DNA from: Acidithiobacillus ferrianus
Lineage (GTDB): Bacteria; Pseudomonadota; Gammaproteobacteria; Acidithiobacillales; Acidithiobacillaceae
DNA length: 64,000 nucleotides
Direction: 5' to 3'
NCBI RefSeq assembly: GCF_010378095.1
Contig: NZ_WNJL01000035.1
Span: 62,001 to 126,000 of the forward strand
The position numbers and the translations under genes were made by a program. The notes below the pieces were generated by a model. It was not told the origin of the DNA, ran no database searches, and saw only the letters and a list, made by a program, of their open reading frames with translations. Positions 9,742 through 17,599 of this stretch are shown here, in pieces. Numbering within the stretch: the first letter of the stretch is position 1; the number at the start of each line of letters is the position of its first letter.

Positions 9742-9782
9742 GCACCTCCACGGCATCAGTGTAGTGGATGCCGTGGAGGTGC
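9742..9782 (-). repeat. Perfect inverted repeat covering the leader of the coiled-coil gene
   Basis: Arms 9742-9757 and 9767-9782 are 16 bp, fully complementary, with a 9-nt loop. In the leftward transcript the 3' arm contains the GGAGGTG ribosome site of the coiled-coil gene, which would be masked. It may be a translational switch against read-through transcription, or the scar of an inverted duplication of the gene leader. Confidence 0.8.
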
Positions 9783-9791
9783 TGCAACAAA

Positions 9792-10012
9792 ACGCGGGAT
9801 GACCGCCGCTATGAAGTTGTCCGGCATGCCCGGTCACGTCCGGCCCGCGGCCTCCCGCACAATTTCCAGCATTTGCGCCCCCGCCCGCTGCCAACTATAC
9901 CGCGCGGCACGAACGCGCCCCGCACTGCGGAGTTGTTCGCGTAAATGGGCGTCGCTGGTCAACCGTAGGATGCCGGCGCGGATGGATTCCACGCTTAGCG
10001 GATCACAGTAGA
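9792..10012 (-). pseudogene. Fragment: duplicated 3' end of the GT2-GT4 glycosyltransferase
   Basis: This 221-bp segment repeats 10689-10909 (offset 897 bp) with 5 mismatches. On the minus strand it encodes the last ~58 residues of the glycosyltransferase (from YCDPLSVESI to EAAGRT) with its stop at 9834. It has no start or catalytic region, so it is a dead fragment. All four differences inside the coding part are synonymous. Confidence 0.9.
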
Positions 10013-10066
10013 ATACTTGCCCAATTTACCTATACTATTTCACTGCAGCCATGAGGAGGATCCACC

Positions 10067-10288
10067 ATGCACCTTGAGCGCATCACTATCGATCCACAGC
10101 AATGCGGCGGACGGCCTTGCATTCGAGGGCTGCGTATTCGGGTACAGGACATTCTCGAACTCCTGGCGGCAGGAGCGACGACCGCGGAGATTCTGGAAGA
10201 TTACCCCTACCTGGAGCCCGAAGATATCGTCGCCAGCCTCCATTACGCTGCGCAGCAAGCGGACCACGCCATTCTTTATGTGGCCTGA
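10067..10288 (+). CDS. DUF433 antitoxin-like protein
   Basis: 73 aa, a complete DUF433 domain (ITIDPQQCGGRPCIRGLRI, then ILELLAAGATTAEILEDYPYL), a winged-helix-like fold usual for the first gene of a pair with a DUF5615 PIN-like protein. GAGGAGGA site 6-8 bp before the ATG. The stop overlaps the next start (TGATG). The pair sits between two copies of a 221-bp direct repeat. Confidence 0.85.
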   Translation: MHLERITIDPQQCGGRPCIRGLRIRVQDILELLAAGATTAEILEDYPYLEPEDIVASLHYAAQQADHAILYVA

Positions 10289-10620
10289 TGCAGTTTTTAG
10301 TGGATGCGCAGCTACCACCCGCTCTGGCCCGATGGATCAGTGCGCAAGGTTATCCAGCCTGTCATGTTGCCGACATAGGCATGGCCAGCGCTCTTGATCC
10401 GGAAATATGGGATCGTGCATATGGGGATGGCGCTATCATCCTAACTAAGGATGAAGATTTTGCTATACTCCGCACGATACATCCCAATGGCCCCACTATT
10501 ATCTGGTTACGCACTCCCAACTGCCGAAGGCAGATACTGCTTGATGGCTTTGCCCGCCTATGGCCACAAATACTGGATAGACTGAACCAGGGCGAGACGC
10601 TCATCGAGTTGAGAAGCTAG
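10288..10620 (+). CDS. DUF5615 PIN-like toxin-type protein
   Basis: 110 aa. DUF5615 opening FLVDAQLPPALARWI, with conserved acidic positions (D near residue 6, LTKDEDFAIL in the middle) as in PIN-type ribonucleases. The ATG at 10288 is chosen because it overlaps the DUF433 stop; a longer reading frame from 10102 only shadows the antitoxin gene. Together with DUF433 it forms a VapBC-like module. Confidence 0.85.
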   Translation: MQFLVDAQLPPALARWISAQGYPACHVADIGMASALDPEIWDRAYGDGAIILTKDEDFAILRTIHPNGPTIIWLRTPNCRRQILLDGFARLWPQILDRLNQGETLIELRS

Positions 10621-10688
10621 CGCCACTATCGCTTCGGGACCCGTGCGTGCCCAAACCGCCAACGCCTGCATTCGTGGATTGGTTCCCT

Positions 10689-10909
10689 ACGCGGGATGAC
10701 CGCCGTTATGAAGTTGTCCGGCATGCCCGGTCACGTGCGGCCCGCGGCCTCCCGCACAATTTCCAGCATTTGCGCCCCCGCCCGCTGCCAACTATACCGC
10801 GCGGCACGAACGCGCCCCGCGCTACGGAGTTGTTCGCGTAAATGGGCGTCGCTGGTCAACCGTAGGATGCCGGCGCGGATGGATTCCACGCTCAGCGGAT
10901 CACAGTAGA
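10689..10909. repeat. 221-bp direct repeat, second copy
   Basis: Second copy of 9792-10012, here in its natural place at the 3' end of the GT2-GT4 gene. The two copies enclose about 676 bp with the DUF433/DUF5615 pair, so recombination between them would delete the pair and leave the glycosyltransferase intact. Confidence 0.9.
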
Positions 10910-12791
10910 GGGCCGCGTCGCCGCAAACCTCCGGCAAAGAGGTCGCGTTGCTTACCAGCGCCGGACAGCCGCAGGCCATGGCCTCCACGGGCGGCAGGCC
11001 GAAGCCCTCGTACAGTGAAGGGTACAAGAGCGCCAACGCTCGCCCGAACAAAGCGGGCAGCAGTTCGTCGCGCAGATAGCCGGGCATGATGATTTCGCCC
11101 CGCGCCAGCATCCGCTCCAGAATCGGGGCGAAACGGCTGTCCTGCCATCCCATCTGCCCTACCAGCACCAGGGGATGGGCGGTCTTTACCGGGGCTGGCA
11201 GCCCTTCATAGGCCAGCAGCAGGCGCTCCAGATTTTTGCGCGGCTCCAGGGTCGATAAAAACAGCAAATAAGGCCGCTCTTCCCCGTTCAGGGCGGCCAG
11301 CAGCGCACGATCTTCCGCCTCGGTGACGGCGCCACCAAAACGCTCTGCGACCCCCGGATACAGGACATGGATACGCCCGGCCAATTCCGGAAAAAACGCC
11401 AGCAGTTCCTGTTCGGAAAAATGCGAGATCGTCACCACGGAGGTCGCTCGCTCCAAAGCCGGACGCAGATGGCGGTTCAAAAAGCGTACCCGGCCCGGCG
11501 GATGCGTCTCCGGGTTGCGCAGATGCGAGAGGTCGTACACCACCAGTATTTGGGGGGTGCGCGCACGCGGCAAAACATAGCTGGTCCCCAAAATCACTTC
11601 CGGTCGCCAACGGCGCTTGAGCAGTTCTAACTGCAATCCCTGCAAATAGAATTGCAATTCGCGGCCCATCGGGATTTTCTTGCGCCAGTCGCCGCGCTGC
11701 GGCACCCGCAAGCCTGAAGGCCTGGGCGGCTTGGAGGAATAGCCGGTCGTCGAGAAATACGCCAGCCCAATCGCCCGGTTATGGGACAAGGCGGCCATCA
11801 GCGCCGCCGTGAAATGACCGATGCCCGCCGGGCGCCCCTGCAGCGTCGTCGCCTCCACCGCCACGCGCACCGTCTTGCGCCGCTCCACCAGCGGCAAGGG
11901 AAGCGGCATCGGTATCTGATCGCCGTAAGGCAATCCGCGCCAGCCCTCCCAGATGGCGCGCGCATTCGTCCACTGCCCGCGGATCAGGCGCTTTCCGAGG
12001 CGGATCGCCGATCCGCCCGCCCAGGCCAAGCGTGGATATCGGACATGGCTGGCCAGAAAGCGGCCCGCCGAGGTCGTGACGTAATAATCCTTCAGCGGAT
12101 GGGCCTGCCCCAAGCTGGACGAATGTTGATGCCAGATCCAGGCGTCCTCCGCCACCGCGAGCGTCCAGCCCTGTTCCCGCATGCGGAAACACAGATCCGT
12201 GTCTTCCCAGTACATAAAGAAGCGCCGCTCGTCGAAGAGCCCGACCTGCTCCAGCACTTCCCGCCGGAAGAGGGTGCTGGCCCCGGTGAGGTAATCGAGC
12301 CGCTCCACCGGAACCGGCTTGCGCGCATGGTGCCCTATCCCGGCCCAGCGCAGGATAAATCCGCCGCCCCACACCTGTATCCGCCGAGGATGCTCCAGAT
12401 CGTAGATGACCGACCCCACCGCGCCCGCGCGCACGTCGGTCCGCATGACCCGCAACATGGCGCCCAGGGCGTCTTTATGGACGATGGCATCGTTATTCAG
12501 CACCCAGACAAAATCCGCCCCGTCCGCCAGCGCACGGCGGAAGCCCACATTGCAACCACCACCAAAGCCCAGGTTTTCTCCGGCGCGGATCAGGGTGATC
12601 GGCAGAGGACTGGATGCGATCCACTGCGCCAGGCCCTCCGCGCTACCATCCGTGGAGCCGTTATCGATCACCCAGATATGAGCGGGCATGTCCGTCAGCA
12701 CCGCCAGCGCCCGCAGGCAGCGGCGGGTATCCGCGAGACTGTTCCAGTTGATGAGGATAATGTGGGTGTTTAGTGGCTCAGGGTCAGTCAA
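10731..12791 (-). CDS. Fused glycosyltransferase: GT2 domain + GT4 domain
   Basis: 686 aa. Residues ~8-240 are a GT2 domain (IILINWNSLADTRRC, VWVLNNDAIVHKDA, WEDTDLCFRMREQG) of the rhamnosyltransferase type; residues ~310-680 are a GT4 domain (YEGFGLPPVEAMACGCPALVSN, the nucleotide-binding EX7E region). Two sequential sugar additions in one cytoplasmic protein are likely. The start is a TTG at 12791 since no ATG precedes the GT2 opening; the ribosome site is weak. It faces away from proS. Acceptor unknown. Confidence 0.85.
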   Translation of the reverse strand: MTDPEPLNTHIILINWNSLADTRRCLRALAVLTDMPAHIWVIDNGSTDGSAEGLAQWIASSPLPITLIRAGENLGFGGGCNVGFRRALADGADFVWVLNNDAIVHKDALGAMLRVMRTDVRAGAVGSVIYDLEHPRRIQVWGGGFILRWAGIGHHARKPVPVERLDYLTGASTLFRREVLEQVGLFDERRFFMYWEDTDLCFRMREQGWTLAVAEDAWIWHQHSSSLGQAHPLKDYYVTTSAGRFLASHVRYPRLAWAGGSAIRLGKRLIRGQWTNARAIWEGWRGLPYGDQIPMPLPLPLVERRKTVRVAVEATTLQGRPAGIGHFTAALMAALSHNRAIGLAYFSTTGYSSKPPRPSGLRVPQRGDWRKKIPMGRELQFYLQGLQLELLKRRWRPEVILGTSYVLPRARTPQILVVYDLSHLRNPETHPPGRVRFLNRHLRPALERATSVVTISHFSEQELLAFFPELAGRIHVLYPGVAERFGGAVTEAEDRALLAALNGEERPYLLFLSTLEPRKNLERLLLAYEGLPAPVKTAHPLVLVGQMGWQDSRFAPILERMLARGEIIMPGYLRDELLPALFGRALALLYPSLYEGFGLPPVEAMACGCPALVSNATSLPEVCGDAALYCDPLSVESIRAGILRLTSDAHLREQLRSAGRVRAARYSWQRAGAQMLEIVREAAGRT

Positions 12792-13024
12792 AATATTTCA
12801 ATCCGCAAGCGCCGGAGCTTATGGCCAGGAAGAGTGACCGGCGCCGCATTATGCCACCGGGCGGCCTTCCATGCACGCTCGACCGCCAGATGCGGTGTGA
12901 CCGTGATGCTGTTTTTTAGAGGCGCGCGGTCACGGCAATGGACGCGTGAAACGCTTCGGGTAGGGTGATGGTAATCTGACCCGCCCTTTCTTACACTGTG
13001 CGCTTCAACCAAACAAGGATTTCT

Positions 13025-14737
13025 ATGCGCGCCAGTCAGATCTTCATCCCCACCCTCAAGGAGACGCCTGCCGAGGCGGAACTCATCAGCCATCAGCTTT
13101 TGTTGCGCGGTGGCTTCATCCGTCGCCTGGCCTCCGGTTTATATACCTGGATGCCTCTGGGGTTACGGGTATTACGTCAGGTCGAGCGGGTGGTGCGCGA
13201 AGAGATGAACCGCAGCGGCGCGCAGGAGTTGCTGATGCCAGTGGTGCAACCCGCCGAGTTGTGGCAGGAGTCGGGCCGTTGGGAGGAGTATGGGCCGGAG
13301 TTGCTGCGTTTGCAGGACCGTCATCATCGTGATTTTTGTCTGGGCCCCACCTACGAAGAGGTGATCAGCGACCTGGTGCGGCGGGAGATCCATTCTTATC
13401 GGCAGCTTCCCGTCAATTTCTACCAGATTCAAACCAAGTTTCGCGATGAAATCCGCCCACGCTTCGGACTGATGCGTGGGCGCGAGTTCATCATGAAGGA
13501 TGCGTACTCCTTCCACATGGATCACGCCTCGCTGGAGGCCACCTATCAGAGCATGTATGAGGCGTATCAGCGGACGTTCACCCGCCTCGGGCTGAACTTC
13601 CGCGCGGTGGAAGCGGATAACGGCGTCATCGGGGGCAAGCGCTCCCATGAGTTCCATGTGCTGGCGGATTCAGGCGAGGATGCCATCGCCTCCTGTCACC
13701 ACTGCGATTATGCGGCCAACCTGGAAAAGGCCCGGAGTCGCCCGGCACCCGCCGAGACAGAAACACCGCGGGCGGCCGAGCGGGTGCGAACGCCGGGCAT
13801 CCACACCGTAGCGGGGCAAGCCGAACATTTAGGCATCAGCACCGCGAAAATCGTCAAGACCATATTGGTGGTGGCCGACGGTAAGACGGTCATGTTGCTG
13901 CTGCGCGGTGATGATGAATTGAATCTGGTCAAGGCGGGACATGCCCTGGACGCGCGGGATCTGCGGATTGCCAGCCCGGAGGAGGCCGTCTCCGCCACCG
14001 GCGTGCCGTTGGGTTTCATCGGCCCCAAGGAACCGCCGCTGCCGGTTCCCATCCTTGCCGATCAACGCGCCCTCAGCGTGGTCAATTTCAGCACGGGCGC
14101 CAATGCGGAGGATCTGCACTGGATCCACCTGAACTGGGATCGGGATTTGCCGCGTCCGCCAGCGGCGGATCTGCGCAATGTGCGCGCCGGGGATGCCTGC
14201 CCGCACTGCGCGGAAGGCACCCTGGGCATCCGCCGCGGCATCGAAGTGGGGCATGTCTTTCAGCTCGGGGAGCGTTACAGCAAACGCATGGGCATCACCG
14301 TGCTGGACGAGACGGGCCGCGACGCCACGGTCACCATGGGGTGCTACGGCATCGGCGTGTCACGGGTGGTGGCGGCGGCGGTGGAGCAGCATTTTGATGA
14401 TCGCGGCATCCTTTGGCCCATGGCCCTGGCCCCCTTTGCGGTGGGCATCGTCGCCATCAATGCGCGCAAATCGCCGGAGGTGGCCGCCGCCGCCCAGGGC
14501 CTGCATGACCGCCTGGAGGCGGCGGGATATAGCGTGCTGCTGGACGACCGCGAGGAGCGTCCGGGAGTGCAGTTCGCCACCATGGACCTGATCGGCCTGC
14601 CGCATCGCATCGTGGTCAGCGACAAGGTGCTGGCGCAGGACGTTTGGGAATACCGGGCGCGGCGCGCCACCGAAAACATGTTGTTGGACGAAACACAACT
14701 CATGGATCACTTGCGCAAGGAGCATTTCCGTGGATAA
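13025..14737 (+). CDS. proS: Proline--tRNA ligase (bacterial type, with editing domain)
   Basis: 570 aa class II aminoacyl-tRNA synthetase. Motif 2 region (FRDEIRPRFGLMRGREFIMKD) and motif 3 region (GCYGIGVSRVVAA) are present, with the YbaK-like insertion editing domain at about residues 230-390 (TAKIVKTILVV ... LGFIGPKEPP). The ATG at 13025 has an AAGGA site; the extension to a GTG 27 bp upstream is not needed. The last 8 bp overlap the uspA-like start. Confidence 0.95.
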   Translation: MRASQIFIPTLKETPAEAELISHQLLLRGGFIRRLASGLYTWMPLGLRVLRQVERVVREEMNRSGAQELLMPVVQPAELWQESGRWEEYGPELLRLQDRHHRDFCLGPTYEEVISDLVRREIHSYRQLPVNFYQIQTKFRDEIRPRFGLMRGREFIMKDAYSFHMDHASLEATYQSMYEAYQRTFTRLGLNFRAVEADNGVIGGKRSHEFHVLADSGEDAIASCHHCDYAANLEKARSRPAPAETETPRAAERVRTPGIHTVAGQAEHLGISTAKIVKTILVVADGKTVMLLLRGDDELNLVKAGHALDARDLRIASPEEAVSATGVPLGFIGPKEPPLPVPILADQRALSVVNFSTGANAEDLHWIHLNWDRDLPRPPAADLRNVRAGDACPHCAEGTLGIRRGIEVGHVFQLGERYSKRMGITVLDETGRDATVTMGCYGIGVSRVVAAAVEQHFDDRGILWPMALAPFAVGIVAINARKSPEVAAAAQGLHDRLEAAGYSVLLDDREERPGVQFATMDLIGLPHRIVVSDKVLAQDVWEYRARRATENMLLDETQLMDHLRKEHFRG

Positions 14738-15194
14738 CCCTCCCATAAAGCATATTCTGGTGGCCGTCGACTTTTCGCCCATGGCCTTGTTCACCGCGCA
14801 AATGGCGGCGCGGGAGGCACAACTCCACGGCGCCCGTCTCACCCTGCTGCATGTTTTCAACCCACAGGTGCTCCATCTGCAGATGCCGGAAGAAATCCTG
14901 CCCCCGGCCCTGGATCTGCGCGAAAAGCTGCTCCACCTGGCGCACGTCGAGATGGAAAAGCTGCGTCAGTCGATAGCGGAAACCGGAATTACGCCCGAGG
15001 TGGCGCTGGAAGAAAGTGTGGAAACCATCGGAAAAGCGGTGATCGCCTATGGCGATGCGCAGGGCGCCGATCTGCTGGTGGTGGGCAGCCACGGCCATGG
15101 CGCCCTCGGCCGCCTGCTACTGGGTTCGGTGGCCAACGACATCATCCGTCACGCCTCCGTCCCGGTACTGGTGGTCAAGCGCCGGGAGGATTGA
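14730..15194 (+). CDS. Universal stress protein, UspA family
   Basis: 154 aa single Usp domain: opening KHILVAVDFSPMA and nucleotide-binding loop VVGSHGHGALGRLLLGSVANDIIRH (G-2X-G-9X-G(S/T)), which predicts an ATP-binding member. GTG start at 14730 overlaps the end of proS by 8 bp, implying co-translation. Convergent with, and overlapping by 20 bp, the lipoprotein gene on the other strand. Confidence 0.9.
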   Translation: MDNPPIKHILVAVDFSPMALFTAQMAAREAQLHGARLTLLHVFNPQVLHLQMPEEILPPALDLREKLLHLAHVEMEKLRQSIAETGITPEVALEESVETIGKAVIAYGDAQGADLLVVGSHGHGALGRLLLGSVANDIIRHASVPVLVVKRRED

Positions 15195-15837
15195 GGGCGG
15201 CCACCCGCGCGGCCCATCCACTCACCGCCGCCACGAAGCGGGCGCTGGCCCCGGCCATAGCCGTGGCCCCGCCCTGAGCACTGGCGCCGGGAAGCGGCGC
15301 GGTGAAGCGAAAGCGATGCTGGGCGGCCACTCGATCATCGGCGGCCCTCACCAGCGTCGCCGTACCGGCGACCAGCGCCTTGCCCGTGCCCGGTCCACTG
15401 AAGTTCACCACGAAGTCCGTCAGCCTGACTTGCAACAACCATGTCGCGCTGCCACGGGACTGCCCCACCAAAACCGCCCGCCACCGGCCGGAGTCTTCCA
15501 ATTGCTGTTGCAAACGGTTGGCGATCATCTGCGGCGGAGTGCCGATCCAGCGGGCATCCCGATACGCCAGCAGGCGCCGTGGATCTTGATAGAGCAGGTG
15601 ATACTGGTAGGCGTCCGCTTTCAGCCAACGCGCGGCGCCGACCCGGTCCAGGCGCAGCACCGGCAGCGCCTTCATTGCACCCGCGCCACGGGCCAGCGGG
15701 GCGGAATGCGGCGGCGCGATACCGTAGGGTGCCTGCCAGGGAGTGCTGGTGGCGCAACCGGTGGCGAGCAGGGCGACGATTCCGGCCAGCACCATGCCCC
15801 GTCTCACCGGGAATGAGGAAAAACCTTGGGATCGCAT
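15175..15837 (-). CDS. PqiC/ABC-auxiliary lipoprotein
   Basis: 220 aa from the ATG at 15837 (GGAGGG site). A lipobox LLATGC lies at about residue 27, so the mature protein would be an outer-membrane lipoprotein. The rest (KALPVLRLDRVGAARWLKADAYQYHLLYQDPRRLLAYRDARWI) resembles the ABC-type transport auxiliary family (PqiC/YmbA). It lies directly downstream of an MCE-domain gene, its usual partner in envelope lipid transport. Confidence 0.8.
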   Translation of the reverse strand: MRSQGFSSFPVRRGMVLAGIVALLATGCATSTPWQAPYGIAPPHSAPLARGAGAMKALPVLRLDRVGAARWLKADAYQYHLLYQDPRRLLAYRDARWIGTPPQMIANRLQQQLEDSGRWRAVLVGQSRGSATWLLQVRLTDFVVNFSGPGTGKALVAGTATLVRAADDRVAAQHRFRFTAPLPGASAQGGATAMAGASARFVAAVSGWAARVAALNPPGA

Positions 15838-15841
15838 GGGA

Positions 15842-16783
15842 TTAGTGCCCTCCTTCCGCCATAAAGCCCGCCTCACCGGGCCCCGGCGGCGGGCCGCGAT
15901 GTCCGTAAAGCAGCGATTGCGGGGAGCGTTGCAGCGAACGGCTGAGATCCTGCAATGCCGAACTGCTGGTCATCAGACTGCGGGTGAGCCGATTGACCCG
16001 CGGCAAGGTGTCGTAGTTCAGCGTATTCGCCGCCCGCTCACCGGCCACACTAAGTCCGCGCAGCGACTTGGCGGCTTCCGCCGCATTCGCCAGCGGCCCC
16101 TGCGCGGCCTCGGTCAGCGCATCGAGGTGGAGGATGAGCGTGCGGCTCGCCACCAGCGTGGACCGGGTGGCGGCCACCATGGCGGGCAGGGCTTTGAGGG
16201 TCGGGAGCAACGCCGTCTCCATGTCGACCAACCGACTCGTGGCTTGATCCACCTGGACGAGGGTCTGGGCAAAGCGCGCGCGATTTTCGTCGTTGAGGAG
16301 CAGGTTCAGGCGTTCCGCCAGTTTGTTGCTCCGGTTCACCAGGGACTCCCCATTACGGGAGAGCACCTCGAAGAAACTGGGGTGCATGGGGATTTCCGCC
16401 GGTTTCCCGGGCCTGCTGAGCAAGGGAGTGAAATCGGTGCCATGATCGCTCAGGGACAGATAACTCAGTCCGGTAACCCCCTGGGGCGCCAGCTCCGCAA
16501 AGGTGGCACGGGTGATGGGCGCCGCTTTGTTGATTGTGACTTGCACGCGGATCATCCGCGGATTGGCGGGGTCCAGGCCGATGGCCGTCACCTCTCCCAC
16601 GCGCACCCCCTTGAAGCGCACGGCGGCCTGCAGGGTGAGGCCGCTGACACTATAGGGCGAGATCACGTCGTAAACGATGCCGGGTGGATGGCGGTGGTGC
16701 ATCCACAATCCGACCACGGCCACCCCGACACCCAGAACGGCCAGAAAAATGATCGCTACCAGCGCGTGCGCACGGCTCTCCAA
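15842..16783 (-). CDS. MCE/MlaD-family lipid-transport protein
   Basis: 313 aa from a TTG at 16783, chosen because a GGAGGAG site stands 5 bp before it; the 21-codon upstream extension is unlikely. One N-terminal membrane helix (ALVAIIFLAVLGVGVAVVGL), one MCE domain (GLTLQAAVRFKGVRVGEV ... LAPQGVTGLSYLSL), then a long helical tail. Such proteins form periplasmic hexamers that carry phospholipid. The usual permease and ATPase genes (mlaE, mlaF) are absent here; upstream is the divergent pcm gene. Confidence 0.85.
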   Translation of the reverse strand: MESRAHALVAIIFLAVLGVGVAVVGLWMHHRHPPGIVYDVISPYSVSGLTLQAAVRFKGVRVGEVTAIGLDPANPRMIRVQVTINKAAPITRATFAELAPQGVTGLSYLSLSDHGTDFTPLLSRPGKPAEIPMHPSFFEVLSRNGESLVNRSNKLAERLNLLLNDENRARFAQTLVQVDQATSRLVDMETALLPTLKALPAMVAATRSTLVASRTLILHLDALTEAAQGPLANAAEAAKSLRGLSVAGERAANTLNYDTLPRVNRLTRSLMTSSSALQDLSRSLQRSPQSLLYGHRGPPPGPGEAGFMAEGGH

Positions 16784-16933
16784 GGGGGACTCCTCCGCAA
16801 TATACCGGCTATTGGAGCACAGGACGGGCGCCAAGCCAATCCACACCTGCCGGACAGGTCACCGGGCGCACGGATTGACTTGCCACCAGACCCATGCCTA
16901 AATGGCGGAAATTCACTGGAATCCTGATGCGCT

Positions 16934-17587
16934 ATGGACTTTGACACCCTCCGCCGTACCATGATCGACACCCAGATCCGTACCTGGGAGGTGCTCGACC
17001 CCCGGGTACTGGGCACCGTTGCGCATGTGAAGCGCGAGTTCTTCGTGCCTACCGCCTATCGTCACCTGGCGTTCGCCGATTTCAATCTGCCCTTGGAGCA
17101 TGGCGAGATCATGTGGACTCCGAAGATGGAGGCGCGAGTCTTGCAGGAACTCGATCTGCGTGAACACGATCGCGTGCTGGAAATCGGTACCGGAAGCGGT
17201 TATCTGACCGCGTTGATGGCCCGACTCGCCGGGATGGTGCACAGTATCGAGGATCGCGCCGAATTCTCCCGGATGGCGGAAGGCCGTCTGCGGGCGCAGG
17301 GTGTGCATAATGCCCATCTGCACATTGGCGACGGCGCCAATGGCTGGGCGGCCCATGCCCCCTATGATGCCATCTGCATCACCGGTTCCTTGCCGGCGCT
17401 GCCGGACACCTTCAAGGCGCAACTGGCGGTCGGCGGGCGTTTGATCGCCATTCTCGGTACCGGCCCGGCCATGCGGGTGCGGCGCATCTCCCACTCCCAG
17501 CCGGGCATTTTCGAAAGCGTGGAACTTTTCGAGACCGAAATCCCGCCCCTGCGTCACCCGCCCCTGCCCGCCCGCTTCGTATTCTGA
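16934..17587 (+). CDS. pcm: Protein-L-isoaspartate O-methyltransferase family
   Basis: 217 aa. SAM-binding motif I VLEIGTGSGYLTALMA and the PCMT substrate-side segments (PLEHGEIMWTPKMEARVLQ, AICITGSLPALPDTFKAQL, GGRLIAILG) place it in the PCMT family. The family repairs isoaspartate in aged proteins, although this short subtype (T for the usual S/T in the Q-TxSxP region, here WTPKM) is less studied. Followed after 12 bp by the M61 peptidase gene, likely co-transcribed. Confidence 0.85.
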   Translation: MDFDTLRRTMIDTQIRTWEVLDPRVLGTVAHVKREFFVPTAYRHLAFADFNLPLEHGEIMWTPKMEARVLQELDLREHDRVLEIGTGSGYLTALMARLAGMVHSIEDRAEFSRMAEGRLRAQGVHNAHLHIGDGANGWAAHAPYDAICITGSLPALPDTFKAQLAVGGRLIAILGTGPAMRVRRISHSQPGIFESVELFETEIPPLRHPPLPARFVF

Positions 17588-17599
17588 GCCTCGCGCGTC

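Noticed and set aside
11781..12773. 330-codon plus-strand frame opposite the GT2-GT4 gene
   Set aside because: High-GC shadow frame with low-complexity, Arg/His-rich translation; the minus-strand protein has all the motifs.
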